NCBI GenBank assembly: GCA_964030785.1
Contig: OZ034972.1
Location: forward strand, 11,232,819-11,296,818
DNA: 64,000 bases
DNA from: Siderastrea siderea
Taxonomy: Eukaryota; Cnidaria; Anthozoa; Scleractinia; Rhizangiidae
Direction of reading: 5' to 3'
The stretch's first letter is position 1. Each line of letters begins with the position of its first letter. Position numbers and translations under genes: made by a program. Positions 34,042-46,800 of the stretch are shown in pieces. Below the pieces are notes generated by a model. That model was not told the DNA's origin and made no database searches. It was given only the letters and a program-made list of their open reading frames with translations.

Positions 34042-37000
34042 CGTTAAAAAGCGACCGCGAGATCTGAAGAAAATGAAACGGGGTTACAGAATTAACTCCT
34101 GTTATATGCTTTATTCTACACAGTTCCAATATCAAAGGAATGTAGCTTTCTCACTGCTCACTAACAGTACAAACATGAATTGAAAAACTTAATGATATTA
34201 GACTTAAACGAACTAAGATCGAAACTTTAGAGGAAAAATAAAATCTAAAACGGTGCACTTACCTGAGACTTGAAGAAGCAAAAGTGCAGAAAAAAGTTGA
34301 AAAATCTCTCTCGGAAAGATTAGTGCGATGCTTTTAAGTTTGCGCTGGAGAACTGGAATATTCGGACGACGCGTTAAAGCTCTTCAGCGAGAGCATGTAA
34401 ATCACATTTACAGCTACTTACAAGTGTAAAGTTTTCAAAGAATTACTTGACAGTTGACGTGTGAATTGATCTTTCAATCACGTAATTGTCTTTTTGTAGC
34501 AGAATGTATTTACACGGTTAAGACTTGTTCTACGGTCGTGATCTCACCAAGACTTGAAAGATGAGCGTGCAACTCCAGCTAAGCAGAGCTTAAATCTTCT
34601 GTTGTGGATCTGGTGGTAGATACACAATAAAGGCTTGAGACCACAGCAGGCGCTGTTTCCGCCTCCAAAACAACAAGTTCCGTTCCTTTGTTTCGTGTCA
34701 ATGAGATTGGCTTGTTCTCTCTAGCGTGTTGAGGTCAGGTCATATTAATCTTAGCGCTGTTTTCAAACTGCAGCTTGGCATGAATCATGCAATTGACACC
34801 TACTAGATTGCATTCAGCCCCTTAACGATCTCCTGTTCCCAACTTGGGGCACAATCAATAAGCAATAAAGAGGCGGAGAAAGTCTTGTTAATGACTCATC
34901 ACAGGAAATTCTAGCAGACAATCACGAGAAACTAATCACGAAAAAGGTAACGAGTAGGACGAACAAAGGGCTAATAAGTGGGCGGAGAAACGAAGAGGGT
35001 GTGTGAACCTTGGAGTCCCTGAACTCAAAGGAGCTACTAGCTTTGCACAAAAAGAAAAATTATTACAGAGAACCGACCTAATGACATGAGGTCTTACTCA
35101 TGAACGGGAATACCAGAGCATTATGCAAAGTTGTTGGGACAAAATATGTAATCTGAACATCTTGAGCGAGGTACGTGCCTAGGAAATCAAACGGATACGT
35201 GTAAAACACTGCGCTATATTGTTTGAAATAAATCACCCGTGGTCGAGATTGATGTGCTAAAATTCCAATAAAGAGACGTTAATGTAGGGTTCGTTTACGA
35301 TTCATTTGCTTAAGGATTTATTTAATCAGCGGGCGGAGAGCTCTCGCCAGCCAGTGAAGTTGTATAGTTATTCATTCTTCTTACAAAGAAAGCAAGAACG
35401 CAGAATACACAATTGACGCACTGTAAGGCAGTGAATAGCGCTTTGTTAGAATCAGCTGAAGCATGACATGAAATCACGCTTGTATATTCATGGATAGCAC
35501 GCCAGCTTGAGCGTCAAACTTCCTCTAGTTTTCATTTAACATAGATAATTAAATTAGAACTTCCGCACAACGAAATCGAATTTGCGAATTTGAACATATC
35601 AAGCGTTCTAGATCGCAAACTAGTTTATCCTGATTATCCATGTACTGGACGGTGAGCGGACTTCAGCCTTGGAAATCACTGAGCCCACGAATTTCTTTGT
35701 TAGCAGACTATCCGTTTAAGCTGCTCGTGCCTTATCCCCACAGGCACACACAATCACACTCAAACGAGAATGCGACACTTTGCAGGAACAAAGATCCTTG
35801 GGGTGACTTCATTTACACCTAGATTGTTTTCAATTCCGGTTTTCTTTGTTTCTAGTTTCTTATGGGAATTGACGCGATAATGGTGTGATTTTGTCTTTAT
35901 TTCCCTAAGGTTAGGATTGGATGCAATACAGCCTGTTTTAGTTTTAGAAAGAAAACTAAAAAGTCGTTGTTGTGGTACGAAAAAAATCCACCTCTGAAAC
36001 GTGAATACTAAACCCCTGAAGTCGTCATAACGATGATCTTTTGACAGCAAGAGAACTCGATTACCATAATTTCCACTTTAGAAGCCACACCGTTGTTTTC
36101 GCAAAACACATCCTAATTTACTATTTTCAGTCACAGGCCACAAACATTTTCTTTCATGTTAACACAGCTTTTTCCTGTCTTAAAGTTGCGAAACGCGTTT
36201 TTTCCCTAAATATTTCCTCTAAGAGTGACAGAAAGACAAATTTGCGAAAGAATAAGTTCAATTGTTTCAAAGTTCGTTTAAAAATACGAAGGATACGAAG
36301 GCGTTAATCATTCAAAACATTTCAATAAGCAATTCAGTACCACGACTCAACTGATGAAATTGTCATTCAGCTTTGTTTATTATTTCTACAAAAATCAGTC
36401 CCACGCGATACAGAATGCACACCCCGACGGTTTTGTTTGAACTGGTCCGGTAAAACATACCCCCGCCCCACTTGGGGGTAATTCTATAGGGGTCCAACCC
36501 CCCGACACAGCTGCCGTTTGCTTTCTCTCCGATAGTCCACCGAAAAAGGCTCAAAAACAGCGCACGCGAAAGTCGTTTGCTTGCTTTCCTTTCGACTATC
36601 TCTGAGCTTATAGACACAGTAAAAGCTAATTTAAAACTGATTTGGGAAACACGTACACGCAATGATAGAAATAAGATCTGCAGTTCATCTCACTAAGATT
36701 TTTTTTTATACTTCTACAGGAGCTAAAATAGAAAACGTTCGTCATAAGACATTGTAATAAAACAATGATATATCCTTTTATTCACTCGCATCGTGGAAAT
36801 TAAACTTCGCTGCTTCTAGCATAATGTTGAAAACTTAGATTGCCCTGTTAGACGGGCTTTAATTCGTATTTGTTGTTAAAGGTATCACTAAAGGTAAGAA
36901 TGGATAACTTTTTCTTGTGATACTGAGCTGGTTTAGATTCAACACATTAATACAATGTTAGATAAGAACATAATATAATTCATCATTTTATACTAGAAAC

Positions 37001-39181
37001 GACTATTTACTTGGACGATTTTTAAATTTACTCATTTTTTGAAATATCGATAAATTTACCCTCTAAAAATGGTAAACTTGAAACTAGAATTCAAGGATCT
37101 GTTCCATACGTGCTGTGAATTTCTTCTTTGTATGACAACGCTAAAAAAGATCTATCGATCTATTTGACCGTTAAGATAAAATAATTACAATAATAATAAT
37201 AATAATAATAAAATAAAATATAAAAAATCAACAAGGCTAACTGCCGAATAAATTGAAGGAACGTAGGAAATCGTGGTTGTAATCAAAGCCAAAAATACCA
37301 CAGTAACGGGAAATAAAAATAAGTATTTCAATTTTGTAACAACTACCAAGTATTTGATAAGAGAACTCCCACGTCATAATGAATATATATTTATACCCCC
37401 TGTTGATTTTAAACCCAATTCCCTATGGGAGATTTAACGTCATCGCGATACAGCGTCCACGGTTTTGATTTATGGCTCAATAAAAATCTTATTTATAATA
37501 TAGCAAGTCGTACATGTATATAAGTTTATTTCCTTTTTCACGCTAATTAATCAAATTTAATTAACCACAGAAGGAAGTCGACTTTGGTCAACCACGCACA
37601 GATCTGCAACTTTGACTCCGTGTTCCCGTACGTGGATCAAGCCTAGAGGAAATTTAACGTCATCGCGACACGACCTCTACTGTTTTGATTTATAGCTCAA
37701 TAAAAATCTTATTATAGTAAGACGTACTTATAAATAAGTTAATTTCTTTGCTTGCACCAATTAATCAATTGTAATTGACCATGCACAGAGGGGAGTCGAC
37801 TATAGTCAACCACGCACGGATACGCAAATTTGACCTTATATTCCCATATGTGGATCAAGTTATCTTAATACAGGAAATTTTCGCGATTTTGGATGGAAGA
37901 AAGATATTTCGAGACGTCGAGACGAGAAATTACAAAGCCGAGTTCCTTTGGGAGATTTAGCGTCATCGCGACACGACGTCTACAGTTTTGATTTAATAAA
38001 AATCTTATTATAGCAAGTCGTACCTATATATAAGTTAATTTCCTTCTAAAAATGTTCCTGCGTGTGGATCTAGTTACTTTTAAGTAACTATTAAAATACA
38101 TGAAATTTTCGCGATTTGGATCATGCAAGAAAGAAATTTCGAGACAAAAAATTTTCGGCAATTGGATAGCCTGTTAAAAAGCGACTTTCCTGTAGTAAGG
38201 TGATGCTATCAAACGGCAGAAAATGAAAATAGCGAACATTTTGCCTTAAAGATATTCCGAAAAAATCTATTTGTCCGATTTACACTTAAGAAGGCGAGAT
38301 CAAACGAATAAAGAGGAGAACTGACAAGAAATCAAAGAGTGAGTTTGAAATTACATCCTCTACTCGATCCTGATTACTATTATTTTTTCTTGTTTCTTGT
38401 TTGATCACAAACAATGAAACTATAGACAAATCTAGCTGTACCAGAGAAGACACATTTTCTCTTAACATCTACGTAACACATAACTGAAAAATCTACCGAT
38501 GCACTGTAAATATTGTACATAATTTTCTCTTACAATATACACCTAATTGAAAAAACGTCGGTTGAAAAGCATAAACCACTGACGATGAGACCCAAAGGAT
38601 TTTTGGGTAGATGTATATCATCATTTGCATATTCAAAATGCAAGCTTGTTCTCTTGTGACTGATGTTGATTGCAGCGAGTTGCACGTGGCAATGGAAACC
38701 GTGCAAGCCTACCTGAAATTGGCCAAATTCGCCAAAGTTTGCATCCGTACCTGAGTTAAAGCAACTTTTGCTGGAAAACTATCGGTAGAACTAAGTCCTG
38801 CCACCAACCATTCGTTCACTGTCGAATGAGTGACGGACGCACAAAGTGCGATATCAAAACAGACAAACAATGCAAGTGAACGGCTTTCAAAATGCAAAAC
38901 AGTAAATAGTTCAGATGTTTCCCAGCATACCACGGGGTCGTATCGTTTATGGTTTGTGGTCTTCTCCCGACAACGTTTTTTCAATCAGGTATATACAATA
39001 CTTATAAAGTACATTATACAGTTTGGTCAAACAATATGTCTTCGATCAAATATCTACCAAAATTCTATTAAAATGTACAAGATTGCAAAAATAATTGCAA
39101 TCAATTGCCGGCCAGCCGGGTAAATTCTAGATCACGGGCTTCAACTATAAATTTAAAAACATTTTCGGTGCAACACTGAAG
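34042..39181. other. Intergenic between FGF start and N4BP2 end; no supported gene
   Basis: 5' flank of FGF and 3' flank of N4BP2. Apart from the repeats at 37429-38050 I see no feature. Small frames on both strands lack domains. (TAA)n-like sequence at about 37190-37215. Confidence 0.55.
37429..38050. repeat. Three diverged copies of a repeat of about 220-300 bp
   Basis: GGAGATTTAACGTCATCGCG-like blocks begin at about 37429, 37648 and 37950. Each is followed by GTTTTGATTTA, AATAAAAATCTTATTATA and a T-rich end. Between copies AGTCGACTTTGGTCAACCAC recurs as AGTCGACTATAGTCAACCAC. Confidence 0.75.
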
Positions 39182-42100
39182 TTATAGGTAGACTTTCACG
39201 AGGCCTGGGTGAGGTTCTGTATACCTATGAAAGGTAAGAAATTAAAAAACTGTAAGCATCATGGGAAAATTCGTCTTATTTTTTAGTTGTTTTTAACGTA
39301 ACATGCCAAGTACAAGAAAAGACATGTTTGCGCACAGTAATTTTTTCAGAAAACCTTATTTTATACAAACGTAGCACTACTTGTGATGTGGAATTGGAGG
39401 AAAGAGTCTTATTAAAAGACACAACACGAGAGGAAAGATCAGGTGCCAGATTCATACGAAGCACCTTTAAGTTAAATATCATTCCAATATATAGACAAGC
39501 AAAAACAAACGACGTTTGTTTTTGCTTGTCTATCATTATTCCAATATACAAATCTATTTTACGGCAAAATATCCTTAGAGTTCATCTTAAAGAAGCAACA
39601 TCATGGACAACTTCTCATTTTGGTCGAAAGTTTGCTAAATTTATAGCTGAATACCTTGCTCATACTGACACGAAAAGTTTCTAGATCACCAAGTGAACCA
39701 TATCGAGTGAATTTTTCAGAGGCAAAACGAGCCACGGTCAGTTTTACCAATCTTACCCAAGACAGGGGGAAGGAGTTGGAAAAAACCGGCCCGAATTTTC
39801 TAACCTGCTTAAGACTTCATGATAGCAGGAAAAGCGGAAGAGAAAAATTACAAGTAAGAAAACGCGTGAGACCTCTGGCAGATCGAGCGCGTCTTTTTTC
39901 CCCCTCCCAACTATCTGAAATCCTAATAACAGGCTGGAATTTTCAAGCTGGAATCCATTTCTATCCTAACCATCCATAGCCAAACACACCTACTAACATT
40001 TCTGTGTATTGGAGCAGTCATTTTTAACAAAATTGGACAGTTATTTTTAGGTTTCGACCGATGCAAATGTACTATCGGCTTTTCAAACTGACACTAAAAA
40101 TAGATGAAATTGTCCTTTGAGGCCAGGAAAGCTGTACAAACTGGTGAACTCACCTGTAATTGTTTTTCTTGAGGTATTCCAAGATGGCGGGTTTTATCCG
40201 AGCTTTGCCTCCACGGCTGTTATTTCCCCGTCCTGTGATCACAGAGATGGCATGGCAACCTTTCCTGGACTGATTACCGTGAGGATCTGGAAAAAAGTAA
40301 ATCTTAATCCAACACCTGGCTTTGCATCGGAGTGTCAGCTCTTTGTAATACAAGTAATAATATAACTCGAGAACGTTGTTGAGAACTTTCAAAACTCTAA
40401 CAGTCTTTGCTAAGTCTTCAGACGATTTTAGGGCGAACTTAAGAATGTAATTTGCATCGTCCTACATAGACTTGTTTACAGACTTTTACGAGTCCCTAAA
40501 CTATTTTTTTCGTATTTTAGTTTCTTCGCCCGAAAATTCCTCACGCCACTTTATCGCTCGTAACTCGACTTTATACGCGAAGGTCGACTTGTGGTAAATC
40601 TTCGTCTCGTACGAAAGCAATAAACTAAGCTTTTTCTTCAAGTGTACTGTTACAAGCTAAGATCAACTGTGTTTGTTTCGACATCATTTTTGGTGTGACA
40701 CAAAAGAGGTCTCACTGGCTACTTTTAAATCACATCATCATTGTTGGAAAACAGATAATGTATCGTGATCGCCTTAAGAATTCTCTTCCGTTTTTGTCTC
40801 ATGTCATTGTCAAATTGAATCACATTGAATCCATTGAACGTTCAATTGCCATAAAGAACAACAGACTAAAACCCCACAATGGTAAGTGGAAGCCTTTCAT
40901 TAACGCCTGGCAACACAACCTGTGAGAGTAATTTTACAATCTTTGTGTCTGGGGGAGTATCAAAACATGCATGTATGTGTAACATATAACAGTAGAGTAG
41001 TGTAATATGTAACGTATAATGTAGTGTAAGGTATAGGATGTAGAGTAGCAATAAAAGGCCTGTATGTGTATATAACGCATAACGTATGGACTGTAACGAA
41101 GTGTAATACGAAATGTATAATGTAATGTAATGTATAGAATGTAGTGTATAAAGTGTCCTTTCTCAATGCAATAAAAATGATAAAAAAAAACAAAAACAAA
41201 AAACAAAAAAACTCTGTTTGTTTCGAGCGCCCATCTTCTAAGCGTGAGACAAACCAGACGTAAAAATTCCCGTGTCCAGTACAGTTGTCGATACAGTCTC
41301 TTATCATCAGTTTCTTTGGCATAAAGCGACCAGGAGTATTACTAGTCCCCCCTTGGATGGGATGCAAGTCCATGGCTGCCTGCAAACATTTTGTCACATT
41401 ATAATTAAGGTTCGCTGGTATTTTTAAACCTGGGTACACAGAGACAAGGGAGTAGAGTTCTTATCTGATTAGCGGCCGTTCGTACCTGTCAAATTTTTAC
41501 CTACTTTGCCAATTTGTTTTGGTCAAATTGGACGTTTTCAATACAGGGCGCAGGAGTCATATTTTGACGGTATTTCTGGCTAATTTCACTCTGCAAATCG
41601 CAACGATATAGCCAACCCACTACAGTGAGGATTTGATTTTCCTGATACTAACGTGACCACGGAAAAAAGCGTTTTTAGTATCTATATTTATGTATATAGA
41701 TATATGCACATTCAGTTACTACCTATTTTTAGTGCGTCTAATTAAATCACTGACTTACATTGTAACACAAGATATGTCTTTTATCAGTGAAATAAAGATG
41801 AATATTTATTATTATTATCTTGCTACGCGCATAGTAAATTTTTATCTTTAACCCCGAAGCCACATACAGTAGTGACCGCAGGCAAGTCTCCAACAGTACT
41901 AACGAAAGCCGACAATGGTCGCTTGGCACGAAAGGGCGACAATTCCAGCTTTCTGCTTGAGGATAAAATTTTACCTGACGCGTAGAGCGGAAAGGCCCTA
42001 AGGGGGGGGGGGGGGGGGGCACTCCCTTATATATCCGGCCTTAACAAGGACGTGCGGCCCGATAGGATAGAAACCTCACTACAAAAAAATCTGAATTCTG

Positions 42101-43809
42101 ACGTAAGCGGGATAGCTACAGGAAAATCAAATATTTGGGTCCACTTCAGGCCTTCCGCCATCATGCATTCCATCACGGACAGGTCTTATGGTGTAAACAT
42201 ACCTGTTTTTTCACACAACATGCTTTCAAGAGCTTCAACTGCCTCCGTCACGTGCAGTCCATGTAAATCAATAGTGTTTTCGTCCGTTAACTCGTTCCTA
42301 CAGACAAAGAAAACTCATCAGAACGGTTTTTTGAATGAGAGTTGTAAGAATAAAACAAAAATAATCACGGAAACCAAACACAACGGCAGTAATCTTAGTT
42401 CGACCAATCAGAACTCAAACTAAAACTTTGCAGACAGTGGTAAGCGCGGGAAAACATGTGACTGATGGCAAGCGCGCGAAAATAAAACACATAATTATCC
42501 AGTGGCAAGTGGGGGGAAATGGAGACGGTGGTAAGGGCGGGAAAATATTAACTAGTGGGAAAATGCGGAAAAAGTCACGTGAGCCAAGCTATTACTGCAT
42601 TTGGTTTACCCTCGTCAGTTGATTGAAAGACAACACCTTCACCCTAATAGATAACGTCACAAATTAAGGGACTGTTCGTTAATTATGGCTAAGAGGGGGC
42701 CAGTGTCCAGAATGGGGGGGGGGGGGGTACATTTTTGCTAAGCATTCGAAAATGGGGGATACATCTTTCGTTTTCGAAAAATTGTTATCGTATCATTACC
42801 AATGTTTCTGCTTATGGAAAGCTTTGAACTTCACGAATCTAGAGTTCACGATCGAGAGTTCACGAGAGTTTGGTATACGAGCTTCTAGGGCCAACAGTGC
42901 ATCTTCTTGTGGCAATTCTTGTAGAGATTTTCTCATAAAAACTCCCATCTTTGATGCTTCTCTGATTTTAGATCGTTTTTCAGCCCAGATGATGTTTACA
43001 ATAGGCCCTTTGTTAGGATTTGTCAATAGGTTAGTTTCTGCTCAGACACCTAACTTTGTCTCGAGTTCTGCTCGGTATCTGAAAAATTTTCGGCCCTTCG
43101 GGCCTTACGTAATTTCACAAAAATGGAAGGAAGCCTGGACCTAACCCCTAATACCAATAGATATTCATTAACCCTAACCCTAACCCTAATTCATTTTAGT
43201 TTGTGAGAACGTTTTAGCTAATAATCACATTAATCACAAGGTATTTTCCATTTGTTTTGCACTTAGTTTTCAATTGTTGTCCTGCTCAAACTATGCTCAA
43301 AAATGCCTTATTCTGCCGGCAGAATGCTCGCCTCAAAAATCGATTATTCTGCTCGACATTCTGCTCGCAGAATTTATCTAAGCCTATTAGGCAACGACAC
43401 AATAATAAACTCCCAGACGTTACGCTCTAACTGGATGAGTGAACTGGGACTGAGGAAACCTCAGATCAAACTAGGGAGGGGTACAGTTTTTGTACAGCAC
43501 ATTAGTCGGGAGGGTACGTTTTTTGTAAATACGCAATATTGGGGGGGGGGGTACGTTTTTCACTGTGCCGTTTATAGAAATAAACATGCCGTTTATAGAA
43601 ATAAACATCGGCCCCCCATTAGCCATAATTAACGAACAGTCCGTAAACTGAATTAAAAATTAGAAATAGGCTCAGCAAATGGCAAACAAAGGTTATCGAG
43701 CGGTGATCTGAGAGATTCAAACCCGTGTTCTTTGTTCTTACTTCTGATCCAGAATTAAAGCCGCCGCTCTTGCATTTGCTTCTTTGATTTTCTCTGTGTG
43801 CATATGACC
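39182..43809 (-). CDS. N4BP2: N4BP2 exons 17-20: C-terminal Smr domain
   Basis: Exon 17 (43809-43742) opens with [20 protein letters not shown]. Exon 18 (42297-42203) carries the [14 protein letters not shown] helix-strand. Exon 19 (40286-40154) carries [20 protein letters not shown], the TGRG loop of Smr domains. Exon 20 (39224-39182) codes the last strand [13 protein letters not shown] and the stop. For exon 19 the acceptor at 40287 is chosen over the one at 40270 because only it keeps the phase with exon 18. Confidence 0.9.
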
Positions 43810-46800
43810 CTGAAATAAAAAGAAAGCGAAAGTGAAACAAGAGTTGCAAGACATCACGCGTTCGTGTTCTCTAAACGCAAACAAATTGTGCGAATTAATC
43901 TTGTATCAGAAACAAAAGAAATTCCAAAGTTTCTTTGGTCGGAAAGCTTCTCACTTATTTGTCTGTTACAAAGAAGTTTTGCAAAATTTTGGCCATAATT
44001 TGAGAGCACTCCTCGGCGAAATATCTCACGACAGCCATTCAACGTGACTACGTCGCGTCACTTAGCAACGCCTCTGACCTAAACTGGGGGCTCAGACAAT
44101 TCTAGGAAACGAAAAAGGTAGATATACACCCCAGGAGTAGGGGGCGCGGTGGTGTAGTGGTTAGTGCGTTGGATTTCAGATCTGAAGGTGGGTGGTTCGA
44201 CGCCAGTTCCTGCCATCGTGTTATTTCCTTAGACAAGATAGTTTGCCCCACATTGTCTCTCTCCACCCAGGTGTATAAATGGGTACCGGTGACATACTGC
44301 TGGGGGGTATCCCTGCGATGGACTAGCATCTCGTCCAGGGGGGGGAGTAGCAATACTCTCCGTTGCTTCATGCTACGGAAACCGGGATAAGCTACGGCCG
44401 AGTGGGCCTCCTTGGCCCGAGTGCGACTTTATCCTACACCCGAGAAAAGAGTCCACACGACACGCCTGACTTGCTCAGATACCTGCTGGGCGTAAAAGTG
44501 AGCCAGTTGTCCTTGTTTCTTGGAGAAAGCCAGAGCTGCTTTCTTGAAACACTCATCTCTCAGTTTGTAATGTTGAAATGCTTCCGCACGGTAATCCAAG
44601 TAATTAGGTGCCTCTAGGGCCTGGAACGTGCCTTCGTCCGCTTTTGGCCGAGAGGAATCTGGTGAGAGACAGAAAAGGCGGATTCAACATCGTTCAACAT
44701 TGTTGAATTTGGCATGTTGAACGCGTTTTGGCATCCTGTTGAATGTTAAATTTTAATAAATAATGTTGCATGACGATGAATGGCGTTAAATACAGTGTAT
44801 ACTAACAGTCTGATTGCCTTCAAACATTTGTACAGCACAGTTTTTCCAACAATGTTCTTACCACCTAAATATAGCCAGCTCCAGTCCTCCTCGGCTTCAG
44901 TTTCCTGGAAGAGGAACGACAAATTACATTCCCTGTTTCTATCTTCCACTTTCGAGTAAGTGATTTAAAAGGATACTGAGCGAGTGAAATTAAAGATTAA
45001 TAAGACCGAAAAAAAAAGAGATGTACAGATAGGGGCATTAAATTGAGCAACATTTTTAAGATCATTTATTTTTCTCGGCAGTACCTAAGAAGAACCAGAT
45101 TAAGCCGGCAGATTCATCATCATTTCGATTCTCACGACTTCCATACGTAGTAAACTAAGGTAAGTAAGAAAATTATCACTTGCTAGGGTATTTTGAAGAG
45201 ATTTCTAAAGTGTTTTAGAAGCCTAGACGTCGTCAGGAAAGAGGAAAGATCATTCACAATTACAATCTGAGTTACGTCATCATGACTCAGTCACGCCATC
45301 AGTATAATCTGAGTCACGCGTCAAGCCATACCTTTCCTACCGTCTGATCGTCGTTAGGGAGCCCGTTACCAAATCCAGATGCTATCACAGTACTGGGGAC
45401 TTGCCGACCAGACAAGTTACAAGACGCTTTTACTGCTTCAACAGACGGGGCCAGCTCATAGCTACGATAGACAAGGCAGTTACTCAATTAAGTACTTTAG
45501 AGAACGAAAAATGTAGTTATGAAGGTCCTTTGCGTTCATGCTACTCATTAAACAAAGCAACAACTTGATTTCCCAATTATCTGTGGCCTGTCCCATGTGC
45601 CAGCCTCTCAGATAGTAGGGACGGCGAAGATTATAAAAGGACTGCGAAAAAAGACGCTTTCCTACTACCTCGGTGTCTGGAAGAGGCTAATTATCTTCTC
45701 ACGAATAAACCAGGAGACCATTGGGGTACATGCCACAGGACACCAAGGTGAGCTAGGGCACATGCCATAGCACACCAAGGTGAGCTAGGGCACATGTCAA
45801 AGGACACCAAGGTGAGCTAGGGCACATGCCACAGAACACCAAGGTGAGTTAGGGCACATGCCACAGGACACCAAGGTGAGCTAGGGCACATGCCATAGAA
45901 CACCAAGGTGAGTTAGGGCACATGCCACAGGACACCAAGGTGAGCTAGGGCACATGCCATAGAACACCAAGGTGAGCTAGGGCACGTGCCACAGAACACC
46001 AAGGTGAGTTAGGGCACATGCCACAGAACACCAAGGTGAGTTAGGGCACATGCCACAGGACACCAAGGTGAGCTGGGGCACATGCCATAGAACACCAACG
46101 TGAGTTAGGGCACATGCCACAGGACACCAAGGTGAGCTAGGGAACGTGCCACAGGACATCAAGCTCCTGAAAGCCTCACTAAGGCTTCGCAGCGTAAGAA
46201 AAAAGATCAGAAGCACAACGGTATATCGGTTGACAGGATAAAGCACAATTCAGTCATTCTTGCGTCGACCATTTTCAAAGCATATTTCCAACCAATTAAA
46301 ACATTTTTTATTAAAACCAAGTCCGTTAAGAGCCATTCAAGAAGGCAGCAAATAGCGCAATAACCAGTTAAACTCCAACACCTGTAAACATTTCCAGATT
46401 CACTGGTCTACATCTTCACGTCTACGCAAGATACAACGCTTAAACCTTTTAAGCCCCAATAGTGATCAGAGTCAAATTTCTCCTCACCACATCAGTTCAT
46501 CATGACATAGAGGTCACGAGAGTTAAGGAATTGATTCACGAACATGAATTCTCCCAAGCAGTACCCAAGAAAATATGTGGAGACCAGTGAGAAGAATTTG
46601 CATAATGATGCTGGGACTTCAGTAAAAGTATGTTAAGTTTAAGGTGCTCTTTCTCGTATCGACGGTTCTTATGTCCAATTCGAAAAAAGAATTTACAAAA
46701 ATTACGAGGAGGTCTATTGGGCCTCTGCCAACGCAACATGCATAAAAACCCGCTGTAATATTTAGGAACTCACCGATTAGCTTGAAATACTTCTTCTAAC

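Noticed and set aside
33674..34183. 169-codon plus-strand frame
   Set aside because: Antisense to FGF exon 1, which has a signal peptide, FGF motif and matching splice phase.
41270..41439. Candidate N4BP2 exon (acceptor at about 41390)
   Set aside because: In the phase set by exon 18 it meets a stop at once, and its sequence matches the SINE body (CCCCTTGGATGGGATGC). The exon at 40286 fits instead.
43160..43190. Interstitial telomere array
   Set aside because: Only about three CCCTAA-type units inside a mobile element; too short to mean a chromosome fusion.
45735..46170. CRISPR-like regular array
   Set aside because: Units are contiguous 32-bp copies with no unique spacers; it is a minisatellite in a eukaryotic intron.
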